Assembly: GCA_026874595.1 (NCBI GenBank) | Contig: CM049310.1 | Location: 35,502,058 to 35,566,057 of the forward strand | Origin: Sipunculus nudus | Lineage: Eukaryota > Annelida > Sipuncula > Golfingiida > Sipunculidae | Direction: 5' to 3' | DNA: 64,000 nucleotides | Shown: piece after piece, positions 1 to 10,537 of the stretch | How the letters are laid out: every line of letters starts with the position of its first letter | Position numbering within the stretch: position 1 is the stretch's first letter | Translations under genes and position numbers: made by a program | Notes under the pieces: generated by a model | The model's database searches: none | Told to the model about the DNA's origin: nothing | What the model saw: the letters and a program-made list of their open reading frames with translations, nothing else

Positions 1-349
1 TATTTATTCTTAATCACATTTCAAATATATTAAATTAAGTATAAGATTTCAAAAAATAAAGTATTATGTTTCCAGTATATGCTAATTCTAAACCAGTTTT
101 AGATATAATATTTTATATAGTAAACATCTATATGGAACCACAAAGTCTTTAAATTTTATTAATTACTGTATTTCATTTGCAATATATAAATTATGTTCTC
201 TAAATAGTGGGGGGGGGGGAATACATTGACCATCCCCCTTGCCAAAAATGGGGGGGGGGGGATAAATACCCACCCCACCCCAAAATTTTGACGCCCTTAG
301 GTGAAATGTTGCAAGGGCATGGACGAGCCAAGGCATGTAAATCTGTCAA

Positions 350-535
350 AGACATCGATATCTGCTCAAAGACGTCTTGTCCTATCACCTTAGTCTTATT
401 GATGCCGATCTTCAGCCCTTACTACACACAGGCTTTCTCAATGCTGTCGACCTGTTGCTGCAGCTGCTGAGCTCTGCTGCGTGTAGGGTCAGTGCTGCGT
501 CGTCAGCAAACAGAAGCTTTCGCTTTGTCTTTGGC
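350..535 (-). pseudogene. Non-LTR reverse transcriptase fragment (FADD motif)
   Basis: On the - strand 535-465 translates to KLLFADDAALTLHAA; FADD (510-499) is the catalytic [YF]xDD box of reverse transcriptases, and LLFADDAAL is typical of animal LINEs. After a shift the sequence continues with IGIKKT-like and VIGQDVF words. Frames are broken and no complete domain remains. Confidence 0.6.
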
Positions 536-730
536 TTTCGGACGGACCAGGTTTAAGAGCTGTGAATCCAGAGGGGGAACAAGGGGCACGTGCCCCCCCC
601 CCCCCCCCTACAGTTTTTTTCTGTGCTGCCTTGCATATTTCGTACGTCCCTTTCAATAAAATAGTCTTGCAACAATCAATGTCATAAGAGATTTTATCAA
701 GGTTATACCCTTTCTATAACCATTTGTTGA

Positions 731-870
731 GCGTGGTGGCGTAATGGATAGGGCGCTGGACTTGTGACCGCAGGGTTGTGGGTTCGCTTTGCCACAAGGG
801 TGTGCTCTCTCGACCCAGAAGTGTATGGGTGCTGGTCATGGGCGGCTGGCAAAAGTAGAATGAATAACCA
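731..870 (+). mobile_element. tRNA-derived SINE (family A), head and 5' body
   Basis: The head GTGGTGGCGTAATGGATAGG resembles a tRNA with box A, followed by GACTTGTGACCGCAGGGTTG and a degenerate box B GGGTTCGCTTTG. The same family lies on the - strand at 34000-34242 with a better box B (GGGTTCGCGTCCC). Body words shared are CCACAAGGGTG and CTCGACCCA. Confidence 0.65.
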
Positions 871-938
871 AGGAGATAACAGACTGGAGTATCAAGTGAG
901 GGTTGGCCGTGTCGAATGTTGCTTACGGGGGTCATAAA

Positions 939-1035
939 ACTCGCTGCTCAAAGGCACACAGAGATGCCGCTTGATAAGCCCGGCATAAAGCTCGCTGCTC
1001 AAAGGCACACAGAGATGCCGCTGATAAGCCCGGCG
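939..1035. repeat. Tandem duplication of about 50 bp
   Basis: CTCGCTGCTCAAAGGCACAC continuing to GATAAGCCCGGC occurs twice head to tail, with one base missing from the second copy. Confidence 0.85.
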
Positions 1036-1440
1036 CTAATTGAAACAGCGCGAGAGACCCCCCTTCGGCGTGACTTCGGAACATCTCGTTAATTCCCGGC
1101 TGCGGTAAACATGGGCGATAACACAAGAACAACGCCTTCAGTGACAGAGCGGGCGATGGCTCACTGTTCTCCATCAAAATAAAAGTCATCCGGTCATAAA
1201 CGTCAACATATTTAGTTATCCACGGAATACTCTAATACAAGGCTAATTATAAAAGTATGTCAGAAGTGTAGGAACTGATAAAATTTTTATAATTCCGAAG
1301 TTATTCAGGGAAAGTAAGGTTTACTTTTACCGGTCGTCCGTCATGAATCACGGCAGAAGTTGATGCAGAGAGAGTTGATGCAAAATCGATCCAGTGATTT
1401 CTGTAATCTCCTTGGAATAACCTTCTAGTGCCTGATATGG

Positions 1441-1512
1441 CTGCTTGGTTGTATGCTCCCCAGGGAGTCGAAAAAAAACTTACAAGAATGAACAAGCCCG
1501 AAAGACCTTTAC
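1441..1512 (+). mobile_element. SINE family A tail without its head
   Basis: GGTTGTATGCTCCCCAGGGA continues ACAAGAATGAACAAGCCCGAAAGAC and matches the 3' part of the - strand SINE at 34000-34070. It is separated from the head at 731-870 by about 570 bp, so it is either a truncated copy or the displaced end of that copy. Confidence 0.5.
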
Positions 1513-2598
1513 CTTTCTCAAGTAATCCTCCCCCTGTGGCTTGAAACGTACCTAGCTCTTGGTCAATGGTCTGTCAGACGCGAATCGCAACTTTCTCACC
1601 ACGATAAGTTATGTTACAGTTTTTATTACAAGCTGTAACTGGTAATTTTTTTTCCGCCCCCATTTTTGGCCGACAAAATCCATTTTTTTTGTCGTACGTC
1701 AAAATAGGCCTTATAATGCCCCTGGCTTAACAATTGGAATTCATTAGGATATGGGCAACTTAACACATAGCTTTGTTATATTTGATTGAGACATTTGATG
1801 TTCCTATTTACAGAGGTGCTGAGGGAGGTAAGGGTTAAAGCTTTCTATTAAGCTTGTGCCCCGGGCCCGTATAACAAAATCCTTGACCCGCCACTGTTAA
1901 GATTATCAAAAAGGGGTACTACGAATGACCAGGGAAATGTTGTGTAAAAGGCTATGCAATTTACAGTTAAGACCTACATGTATATATATTATATACATCA
2001 TACTACATGAGAAATCTTGAGTTAATCAAGAGGTATTTCAGATTAGACATGTATGAAGATTTAATATTTAAGATTTTCCAAAGGGATTGGGTTAACGTTA
2101 CATTTTACCTTAAACATTATTAACTGTCTCCTTGGTTGTTACTCTAACTTTACCATCCTGTTCGCGCACCATCCCATATTTTTTAATAGTGCGATTTTCA
2201 TCTTATCATGTTTGTAGTTGTGTTTCACCATAACTTAATGTGATGGTATTGCATGGTCTTTTTTGATCACGTGATATTATAACGCTGCTTTCTACATGTA
2301 TGAGAAGAAATGACACATTCAGTGGACGTTCAATATGTGTTCTATGTTGTAGACTTGACATTTGACTCTCTGTGCGCTAATTGATGACATGGTATTTATT
2401 ATCATGAATATTATAAGCGATATAGAAACTGTAGGTAACAAAGCAAACACAATAAGGTGGTAGCAAATGGCAGATCGCTCGACGAAGGTCTTTAAAATAA
2501 TGCGTAGCTGGGTTTTTTTGCTGTATCTGCATATATTCTTTACATTTTTCATGAATTTCCTCTTTAAATGAATACCAAACGTGAAAACGCCCACATAA

Positions 2599-2601
<3 letters not shown>

Positions 2602-2667
<66 letters not shown>
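2602..2667. repeat. (TA)n microsatellite
   Basis: About 33 TA units; frames reading through it (YIYIYI) are artefacts. Confidence 0.9.
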
Positions 2668-2668
<1 letters not shown>

Positions 2669-3158
2669 GAGAGAGGAATTTTACACGACAATAAACTGAT
2701 AATTGTCGACCGGAGACCCGAGGTGATGACTTTGATTTTTTTTAACAAAATATAATAGAACGAAAAATCACTCTCGTCACATTTGATTCCATTAACATTT
2801 ATAAAGGTCTGTGGAATGTATAATACTGATGCCTTTACACACTCACACACACATATATATATCGTGATGAATGCCAGATCTGCAGAAGCCAAGAACTCTT
2901 AGGGTCAACGTTCAGCCATGAGGGCTTTGAACACGTGGACAGCTTACGGAGAGGAGTGACAGGGCGAAGTTCTGCTGACCAACGTTGGAAGATGGATGGA
3001 CCTGATGAGGCGGGTTTTACTTACATCGAGAGATCTTAACCCGATAAAGCAAAACAGACACGCGCACGGCCCTGCACATTACACTGGGCAAAGGTAAATA
3101 ATGCAAATGCTGGGGGATTCAATTTTGTGAAAAAAAATATCACATAGTAAATATTCTG

Positions 3159-3216
<58 letters not shown>
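3159..3216. repeat. (TA)n microsatellite
   Basis: About 29 TA units with one interruption, just before the RT remnant. Confidence 0.9.
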
Positions 3217-3218
<2 letters not shown>

Positions 3219-3269
3219 CATGTATACCTGATAGACATGATATTTTTAAATTTATTTTGAATCATCTTA

Positions 3270-3630
3270 TTACACGACCCTAATGATAATCGTCCTATTT
3301 CCGTCAATGGACATGGTCCTAACATTTCAAGGGATTTCGGTAAATTCATTTCCCAATTTATAAAAAAAGTTCACTGATAAACAATTAACATATTGGTACT
3401 TAGCCAGTTAGGCAACTCATTAGCCTCACTCTGGTTGATAAATGTCAAACTATAATCTTGATAGGAGTTACATCACAGCTGAATGCTTGCTTTATGGACA
3501 TAAAAAGAGCGTTTGACCGCCTTGAGCATTTTATTCTTTGCATGTATAACTCACAAATTGTTGAACAGACAATGTAGAGCTTTTACATTTCAAGTCATAT
3601 CTGATCAATAGACAACATTTCGTTTCGAAA

Positions 3631-3640
<10 letters not shown>
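3270..3640 (+). pseudogene. Decayed LINE reverse transcriptase fragment
   Basis: In one + frame near 3280 the sequence reads PNDNRPISVNGHGP, matching the NxRPISxL start of RT domains. Near 3480, in another frame, it reads NACFMDIKRAFDRLEH, matching the FLDIKKAFDxVxH block. Stops and shifts lie between them. Both blocks occur in the right order and spacing, which makes chance unlikely. Confidence 0.5.

Positions 3641-3671
<31 letters not shown>
3634..3671. repeat. (TA)n microsatellite
   Basis: About 19 TA units, at the end of the RT remnant. Confidence 0.9.
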
Positions 3672-3674
<3 letters not shown>

Positions 3675-3897
3675 AATATCAGTATTCCTCAAACTAAAAT
3701 ATATGTGTAGATAAAAATAAAATATTCATTAAGACTGACAGAAAGTTTATAATCACTAAAACTAAATACGTTTCGGCGGTGGATCATTTTATTTTAATAC
3801 TCTAACAAGTACTTGACGAAATGAAAGAAGCATACCTATACGTGGACATCTTGGACCCCCCCAGATATTAAAAAATAATCGAAGGAAGGTTCAAGTG

Positions 3898-3901
3898 TAT
3901 A

Positions 3902-3950
<49 letters not shown>
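3898..3950. repeat. (TA)n microsatellite
   Basis: About 26 TA units with one TG variant. Confidence 0.9.
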
Positions 3951-3953
<3 letters not shown>

Positions 3954-4438
3954 CAGGATCATATATTAACTTGGCATCAGTACCATCAGGGATTTACGAT
4001 GTCGTGCCAGCTGAGCTAATCCATTTGTAATGGTAATCACAAGTCATAACTTCATATAATTCGGTATTTATCAATATACTGCATCTTTGGAAGTCTACAT
4101 CAGTTGTCGAGAAAGCCTTTCTAACCCCAGACAGAAGAGCTGCCCTCGCCTTTTGTTAAAAAAGTAGGTTTTGTCAGCCTTGGCTGGTAAGACACGACCA
4201 ATGAAGCACGACCCGGGCACGTTTACCTGTACAATCAGACGACGAACTCCGTCCGGGGCAGGTGTGACGAGTTGTCACTCTCAATCCATTGTTATAGATA
4301 AGGGTATCTACGACTAATACCTGGCGAGATCTAGGTAGATAAGACACACGTCACAGGACAGTTGTTTGGGGCATACTTTGTGTGGCCTTTTATTCCTAAT
4401 ATAATTTCCTATTTGCGATATTCGCTAATAAGAATTCA

Positions 4439-4440
4439 GG

Positions 4441-4471
<31 letters not shown>

Positions 4472-4762
4472 AGGGAGAGAGAGAGAGAGAGAAAGAAACT
4501 CACAGAGAAACAAAGCTAAACAGAAAGAAAGAGAAAACGCGGTAGGGGGGGGGAGAGAGAGAGCGAGAGAGAGAAAGAGAGAGAGAAAGAAAGAAAAAAA
4601 GTAAAGGAAAGAGAAAGAAAGCAAAAGAGAAAGAAAGAGAAAACGCGGAAGGAAAGAGTAAGAAAGAAATAGAAAGAAAGAAAGGGAGACAGACTGACGG
4701 AGACAGAAAGAAAAACTGAAAGAAAGAGAAAAAAAACTGAAAGAAAGAGAAAACGCGGAGAC

Positions 4763-4793
<31 letters not shown>
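4439..4793. repeat. 355-bp purine tract ((GA)n, GAAA-rich)
   Basis: The + strand is almost all purine, with GAGA runs at both ends and GAAAGAAA in the middle, and GAAAACGCGG or a close variant three times (near 4531, 4639, 4749). Open frames on the - strand are low-complexity artefacts. It ends about 280 bp before the PLP-family TATA box. Confidence 0.85.
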
Positions 4794-5019
4794 TATCGAC
4801 AATGAAATCGTTCCTGAGGCCAGTATGGAATATAATTAAATGACCGTATGTTAGTATCTTAACCATGAAGTGTATATGGCGTGTGCGATTTACAACGGTC
4901 AGTTATCTTTGAGCGCTCAATTACCAAGGCCTTATCGAGCGCTGACTGATTAACAACGTCCGGTGTAATCGTATCATAAGTGCTGTAAATGGGTCGCTGG
5001 ATGGTCAGATAGGCCGCAG

Positions 5020-5027
5020 TCACGTGA
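5020..5027. promoter_or_regulatory. Palindromic E-box TCACGTGA
   Basis: A perfect TCACGTGA palindrome sits 47 bp upstream of the TATA box. The CACGTG core is the established site for bHLH-Zip factors such as USF, Max and TFE families. Its proximity to a good TATA box makes a regulatory role plausible, but this is inference from position. Confidence 0.4.
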
Positions 5028-5073
5028 CCTACTGCCCTTTATCCCGAGGTCATGTCCAGGGTTCTAGAGACCC

Positions 5074-5080
5074 TATATAG
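5074..5080 (+). promoter_or_regulatory. TATA box of the PLP-family gene
   Basis: TATATAG lies 134 bp before the ATG, inside a locally GC-richer stretch (ccctatatagcggcg). A start site about 25-30 bp downstream (near 5103) would give a leader of roughly 105 nt before the first 25-nt coding exon. The ATG at 5132 opens an 11-codon upstream ORF ending at 5164, which could dampen translation if the leader begins as proposed. Another ATG, at 5097 (29-codon ORF), would lie at or just before the predicted start. Confidence 0.55.
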
Positions 5081-5207
5081 CGGCGAAGACTGCTGTATGA
5101 TTGACACTGTTACAGTCAAATTCAGGAGACCATGTTCAGAGCTGGGCCCTCCAGTGGTCGGTGAATCGGATATTATTATATTTTAAAATAAATACATCAC
5201 AGTCAGT

Positions 5208-8200
5208 ATGGCCAATGCAGCGATGAAAAAAGGTGAGCGAAATTCTTTTTTATCAATAATACATACAACTTTATAATTACTAGGGGTATCTATTTCATAT
5301 GAATTATCTAAAGACATTAAGCATTAGACGGGTTTGCGTAATATTCTGGAAGAGGAGTCAATGATAATCAATCAGGGAAGAGACAGGATGCTCACCTTAG
5401 TTAGACCGTGTGGATGTATAAATCGATTTCCAACAAAGTAATACTCTTAATGATATAATAATTTAAACGTCTTAAAATCAACTGGGAATATATTTGTGGT
5501 TCTATTTATAAAATATATATTTGTTCACTAAAAATTACAACAACATCGGTTTTGATTTTACTTTTTGGAAAATTAAAGTATATTAAAGGAGTTATTGTCG
5601 TAAATATATTATAACTTTGATTGCTTTAACGAGCTACTTGTTTATTGATCTTTTCCAGTCTGCTTGAGGATTGTTCCCGGTTTGCTTGAGAACTGCCAGC
5701 CTCACAGAGCAGCGTCGTCCATGCCTGACAGACTCCTGGGACAGTGCACCGAACGACTTAGACGCATGCGCCGCAACGCCACCTACCAGCGGCAAGAAGA
5801 AATGAATCCATCAGTTCAGCAGCCACACGTCATGTTGAATCATTACCCCAGAAAACTGTTGTCGTTTTGTTCAACTGATTACTTAGGACTTTCAGTAAGT
5901 CTGACATATTAATTATTTTGGCTAAACTCTTTTTTAGTTCATGTGTCTTATATAAAGAATTAAAATATTGCATTTTCCGGGAAGATTTTACAAAAATTAT
6001 ATGTTTCCATAAACACATGAATCTGGCGATATATCTGCAAGAATACCTCAGTAAGTTGCGAGGAAGCATCATCGAACGAAAGATTGATCGAGAAACACAT
6101 CCTTCTTTATGTTAGTGTTTTCGTCAAGACTTATGTTAAATATATTATTATATTATTCCCTGCGTGTTTATGTCGTATTTTTATATATTTATCTTCAGAC
6201 TAACCCCTCTGTCGTGGCTGCCTTTAACAGGTCGACATATGAAACCAACATATCCCCGACGCACAGGACAGGCGGGCCCGTTCAGGTATGTTCTGTGTAA
6301 ATCAATTAATTAATCTTTTTATGCCCCTTGATTATTCGAATATTTCTGGATTTTACTATATTGATTATCTTTGATGCTGATTTTTAAAACAAAGCTATTA
6401 TCTTAAACTCAATCTGTATATGTTTTTTTCTTTCAGAGTGACATACTCGCATTAGAAAGTACGGTATCGGATTTCCATGAACGTGAACAGACTCTGACTT
6501 TTGCGTCACTTGATCAGTGTATGACGTCAACATTTTTTGCGTTGTTTGATAATGATGACGTCATATTTTGTGATGAGAACAGCGAAGGATCAGCCCAGTT
6601 AACATCACGAGCATGCACGGCACAAACGATATCATACATGCATTGCAACTTAAATGGTAATTATCAAACATATCGGTGAAAACAGCTGTCTGTGGTGGTT
6701 GGTCAATAAGACTTCACAAAGCTAAGTTTAGTCAAATCAGATATAAATATAATCAGTTTCGTTTAAAAGTGTATATTTATAATAATATTATTATTTTGTT
6801 TTATTATATTAAATAAATTTATAGATGTATGTTTTAGTTTTAGCAGTTTATGAAGATGTTACAGATGTAAACATTTATATTAATTTTAGCCATTTATGGA
6901 GATATAAAAATGTTATAAAATTTAAAGATATAAAATTAAAGGTTTTACCATGATAATCTATGGTATGGAACAGAGGTCAGTATAATTGCTTATGAAAAAT
7001 AGTTGTCATTAAGTATGCGGCTGTTCATTAATACACTGACATGTATATAAAGACACAGTTTTATTATTTTTCCCCTCATTTTATTTTGGACCTGGAAACA
7101 TGTATTTTTATTTATTTATTTATTATCATTTTATTTTAGATCTGGAAGCACAGCTACTTTCTACTAATAATAAGGGGATGAAGGTGATTTTTACTCAAGG
7201 ATATTATACATCAACTGGAAGAGCAACGAATCTCAGGTTTGTACATTAAAAATGATGCAAATTTTAGAAATATAGTACATACATTTGTCGTTAGATGACT
7301 GATACATCCAAGACACGTTTATCCAGTTGAGGTCAATTGATGCCGAGTATATAAACCTCTAACCAGAAGTCTCTTTAGTACCGGTTATAGGACAGCTGTA
7401 AGCAATTCGGTGTACATGTAAAATCTGTCACAAGATGACATTGTAACATCAATAATATTTTCAATAATCATAGAATTTAAAGACTGAATTAAATTTAAAC
7501 TTTAAAATCAAATAAATATTTTTTTTAAAGAGGAATCTGTAGAATTTTGAGGGATTTGTCAGTGCGGTTCCTTGAATTGAAATGCATGTATTTTTCTTAC
7601 ATCGGAATATTGATTACATCCCTGATGAAGTATTTATACTGGCTGCACAATAAAAAAAACTGCATGTGCATAAAGTATGTGATTATTTTGACACTGTTTT
7701 AAATACAACAGGAAGCTTATGGATCTTGCGGATGAATACGATGCCCTGGTGATCCTGGACGACTCACAGTCAGTTGGAATTATGGGTAGTAATCTCAGGT
7801 AATTTATATTCAAACGCCGAAATATTTCCAAACTTTCTTATCTAATGCCATATATATTCTATCTCAAATAGGACATTTATTTACCCGAAAAGAGTCCGTA
7901 GTATATACAGAGCCACAGGTCACTGCCTTCATTTATCTAGCGGACGGAACGTATTCAAGTGGTAGACGCAGCACTTGTTTTGAGTATATCAGATCCTGTG
8001 TGTTGGATGCCTGTCCTTGTGAGCCGGCGTGATTGTTTCTGTGCATGTGTAACATCATCACTGCCGTGAGTGTCTTAGTGACTGGACCACTGGCTACACA
8101 CGCGAATGTTTCAGCCTGCGAAGTGTATTACACTTAAGCAGGGTGGACCAGGAGGTAAGCAGTCATGATGTAACACATGCACACGGCTTGCTGAAGGCAC

Positions 8201-8452
8201 ATGCACAAAGGCAGTGACCTGGGGCACTGTATTATACTACAGAGCCACAACTTATATACTTATATACTTCTCACCACATATCCGTCTTTTTCTTACATGT
8301 ATTGAAAGTCATCAAAAAAGAAAATTTAAAATACATTTAAAATTTTTATGTTATGTTAACTGCCTATGATTACTTATTGCATTATTTACTTACATGATTT
8401 CGAATGAATCCTAATCATTTTTAATTAGTCACTTGAAAGGATTTTGACAAGG

Positions 8453-8504
<52 letters not shown>

Positions 8505-10186
8505 TTCTTGAATGGACACACACAAAACTGGAACATACGGAACTGTACTTTTACCTCATTGTAATTTTCCAGAGGTATGGAAGAAACTCTTAAAGAAGGA
8601 CAGAGCCGACCCATGTTGTTATTTGGATCACTTGAGCACGCTTTTGGCCAGAGTCAAGGCGCCTACGTCACGGGACCAAGTCAAGTGATTGAGACCATTA
8701 AGGCAACTAACGCCATATATCGCCCAGACTCCGCAGTAGCATTGCACCCTGCAGTGGCAAAAGTTGCAAACTTGGTACTTGATTTTTTTTTCATGCATAA
8801 AGGCAGTTCCTAACAAAGAAAAATGTCAAATCCATATTACTTTGATATATGAATGTCAATGTGGCAAATTTAAAGACTTCTTGTAACCTTTCTAATGAAA
8901 CTGATCATTTTCTTCGTGGTCTGTGAGTTCATGCTTATGGAACATAAATCTTGACTTAAGCTTTAAAATATGAGACTTTTTCACATGCAAAGCCTTCAAT
9001 TTTTATAACGTTCAACCTCAAAGCAAGAAATTTGATAGACGATTTAGCATAACCAATTTACTGTTTCTTTGAGCCAAAGTTTAACTGATCCATAAATATT
9101 ATGCAAATTAGACTTGTACTTTTGTATATTCTTTCTCTAGATATTAGCCAAGAATGGTGGACTAAAGAAAATAGCGAGCTCAGTCCGCGGGAAGGGGTCT
9201 CACCTAAAGAAGGCCTTGAACAGCTTCGGTCTGTTGCCCTTTGTGGACACGCATCCCTCCGTGTCGGTGGTCGTTGGGCATGAGCGGAGAGTGGACCACG
9301 TCATGGATCAGTTGTTAGGCATGTCGTCTGCTTTGTTAATATAGACATGATCCCTGCTTCATTCAGTAAGATACGCATGACCCCCATCTCAAAGTGTGTT
9401 ATGACTAAATCATGAACACCAACATTTAAGATGGTTGGTTTTTTCTATCTCAATGCTATGGAACCTAACGTATAAACAACTCATACCTGATCCATTTAAT
9501 CCGAAAGCCCTACAGTTAGGGTCTGAATATCGATATCGGAATACACGTCAATATCGATTATCGGCTCTGGTCCAATGATCGACTAAAATTGTAAATAGAT
9601 TATAAAATATCAATATTTGTAAGCCAAGGGAGTCTGAAAAACGTATTTAAAAACAGCCATGCTTGTGTGACTACTACCGAAAATGTATGAAATAGCCTTG
9701 TTGTTGCAAAAAAAAGCTTGTTTGTCAAAGAAGTTTTCTATTTATTAGAGCTATTAAAAATAATTTCGGTCCTATAATACACCGAGCGATAAAATCAAAT
9801 ATTCCACCAGCCATGTATAACTGATTAGCTAAGCAAAACGGGATTTTGACGAAATGGAATATACTCTGTACATTTGTGTGCATTTAAAACAATGAAAATA
9901 CAACCATGAAAATGAAAGTAGTGACCGGGTGTGCTTGCAAAGATATAATTTTTGTCTACACCTTGTAGCTGAACGTCTCTTATAGAATTTAATTTTACGA
10001 AAACGCTTTCATATTAGTTTATAGATTATTTGAATTTAAAATAATTGTGATTTTCTGTTACTTATTAGATATGGGCGTACTTGTTTCTCCGGTAAAAAGG
10101 ACAACATTTCCAAATGGTAAGCACATTACTATGTTATATAAATCAGATTAAGCTGTATTTGAATGGGTTTGAATAAAAATTGTTTG

Positions 10187-10230
<44 letters not shown>

Positions 10231-10537
10231 GACTTACATTATTTATTCTAATAAAATGTAAATAAGATAATTATTAATAAGCAGAAATAGATGCTTGTTA
10301 ACTTTTCGAAAATAAAGATATAATGATTGAATCTGACAAAATAACAGATGGAGTGTTTACTTTTTCCGGATGTCTATCTATAATGTTTGTTTTGTTTCAG
10401 GCGCTGCCAGAGTGTCCCTGCACGTTACCGCGGTACACTCGTATGAACACCTGGACCAGCTTATGGAAGCCATCTTAGCAGTGGCCAGAAGATGTAAACT
10501 GCTTGGGCAGTCTCACAGAATACCTAATGCAATATAA
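5208..10537 (+). CDS. Alpha-oxoamine synthase-family protein, probable PLP pseudoenzyme (10 exons)
   Basis: Exons: 5208-5232, 5659-5894, 6199-6285, 6437-6656, 7140-7236, 7712-7798, 8573-8774, 9141-9318, 10069-10116, 10401-10537. They total 1317 nt, 438 codons plus TAA, with every phase matching. Family members condense an amino acid with an acyl-CoA using PLP. Visible landmarks are the N-terminal SFCSTDYLGLS (about 77-87), the central FCDEN (160-164), VILDDSQSVGIMG (235-247), FGSLEHAFGQSQGAYVTG (268-285) and the C-terminal ARVSLHVTAVHSYEHLDQLM. In active enzymes the third block reads DEAHSxG and the fourth T-[LF]-S-K-A-[LF]-G. Here the lysine is His273, the DEAHS His is Gln241 and the stacking His is Glu166; Asp238 is kept. 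The length is normal for the family and no frame is broken, which argues for a maintained gene rather than a decaying copy. SPTLC1, the non-catalytic serine palmitoyltransferase subunit, also lacks the lysine, so an SPTLC1-like partner role is one option. The exact subfamily cannot be decided by eye. The nearest clear AATAAA is at 11350. Confidence 0.85.
7908..8229. mobile_element. MITE with about 22-bp terminal inverted repeats and TA flanks, in intron 6
   Basis: The left end reads CAGAGCCACAGGTCACTGCC and the right end, reversed, reads CAGTGCCCCAGGTCACTGCC, both followed by TT. Both ends are bordered by TA (7906-7907 and 8230-8231). The 322-bp size, lack of coding capacity and TA flanks fit a non-autonomous Tc1/mariner-type element. 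It lies wholly within intron 6 of the PLP-family gene. The similarity extends a little beyond the TA on both sides (GTAGTATA), so the true boundary could be further out. Confidence 0.65.
8454..8500. repeat. (TA)n microsatellite in intron 6
   Basis: About 23 TA units lie 72 bp before the exon 7 acceptor. Open frames reading through it are artefacts of the repeat. Confidence 0.9.
8573..8774 (+). CDS. Exon 7 of the PLP-family gene: Schiff-base region without lysine
   Basis: This 67-codon exon carries the segment that in active alpha-oxoamine synthases holds the PLP-binding lysine. The block FGSLEHAFG followed by GAYVTG aligns without gaps to the family pattern in which K precedes A-[LF]-G and GGY follows. 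The lysine position is His273, encoded by CAC at 8636-8638. The exon follows the acceptor TTTTCCAG at 8565-8572 and ends at the donor GTACTT (8775). The ORF reads three codons past the donor before any doubt arises, but the next exon (ATATTAGCC) restores a family-like helix, so the splice is preferred. Confidence 0.85.
9319..10068 (+). other. Intron 8 with a GC donor (GC-AG)
   Basis: Exon 8 must end at 9318 for the reading frame to join LLD-MGVLVSP across the intron, but the intron begins GCATGT rather than GT. The acceptor is TTATTAG at 10062-10068. GC-AG introns are a known minor class. No GT donor nearby gives a family-like continuation: reading on past 9318 in frame reaches TAG at 9341-9343. 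Confidence 0.6.
10192..10227. repeat. (AG)n microsatellite in intron 9
   Basis: About 18 pure AG units lie 75 bp after the exon 9 donor of the PLP-family gene. Confidence 0.9.

Larger units (their letters stand above)
1512..4438. other. Non-genic stretch upstream of the PLP-family gene
   Basis: AT-rich sequence with the four (TA)n arrays and the RT remnant listed separately. No spliced exon, RNA gene or intact ORF could be supported. 2880-3120 and 4080-4330 are less AT-rich but hold no recognisable motif. Confidence 0.6.

Noticed and set aside
731-800. tRNA gene
   Set aside because: Box B is degenerate and the same head with the same body occurs at 34000-34242, so it is a SINE.
4436-4866. 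ORFs rich in Ser, Leu and Phe on the - strand
   Set aside because: Low-complexity readings of the purine tract.
5830-6300. Short ORFs around exons 2 and 3 of the PLP-family gene
   Set aside because: They read through splice sites into introns or lie on the opposite strand.
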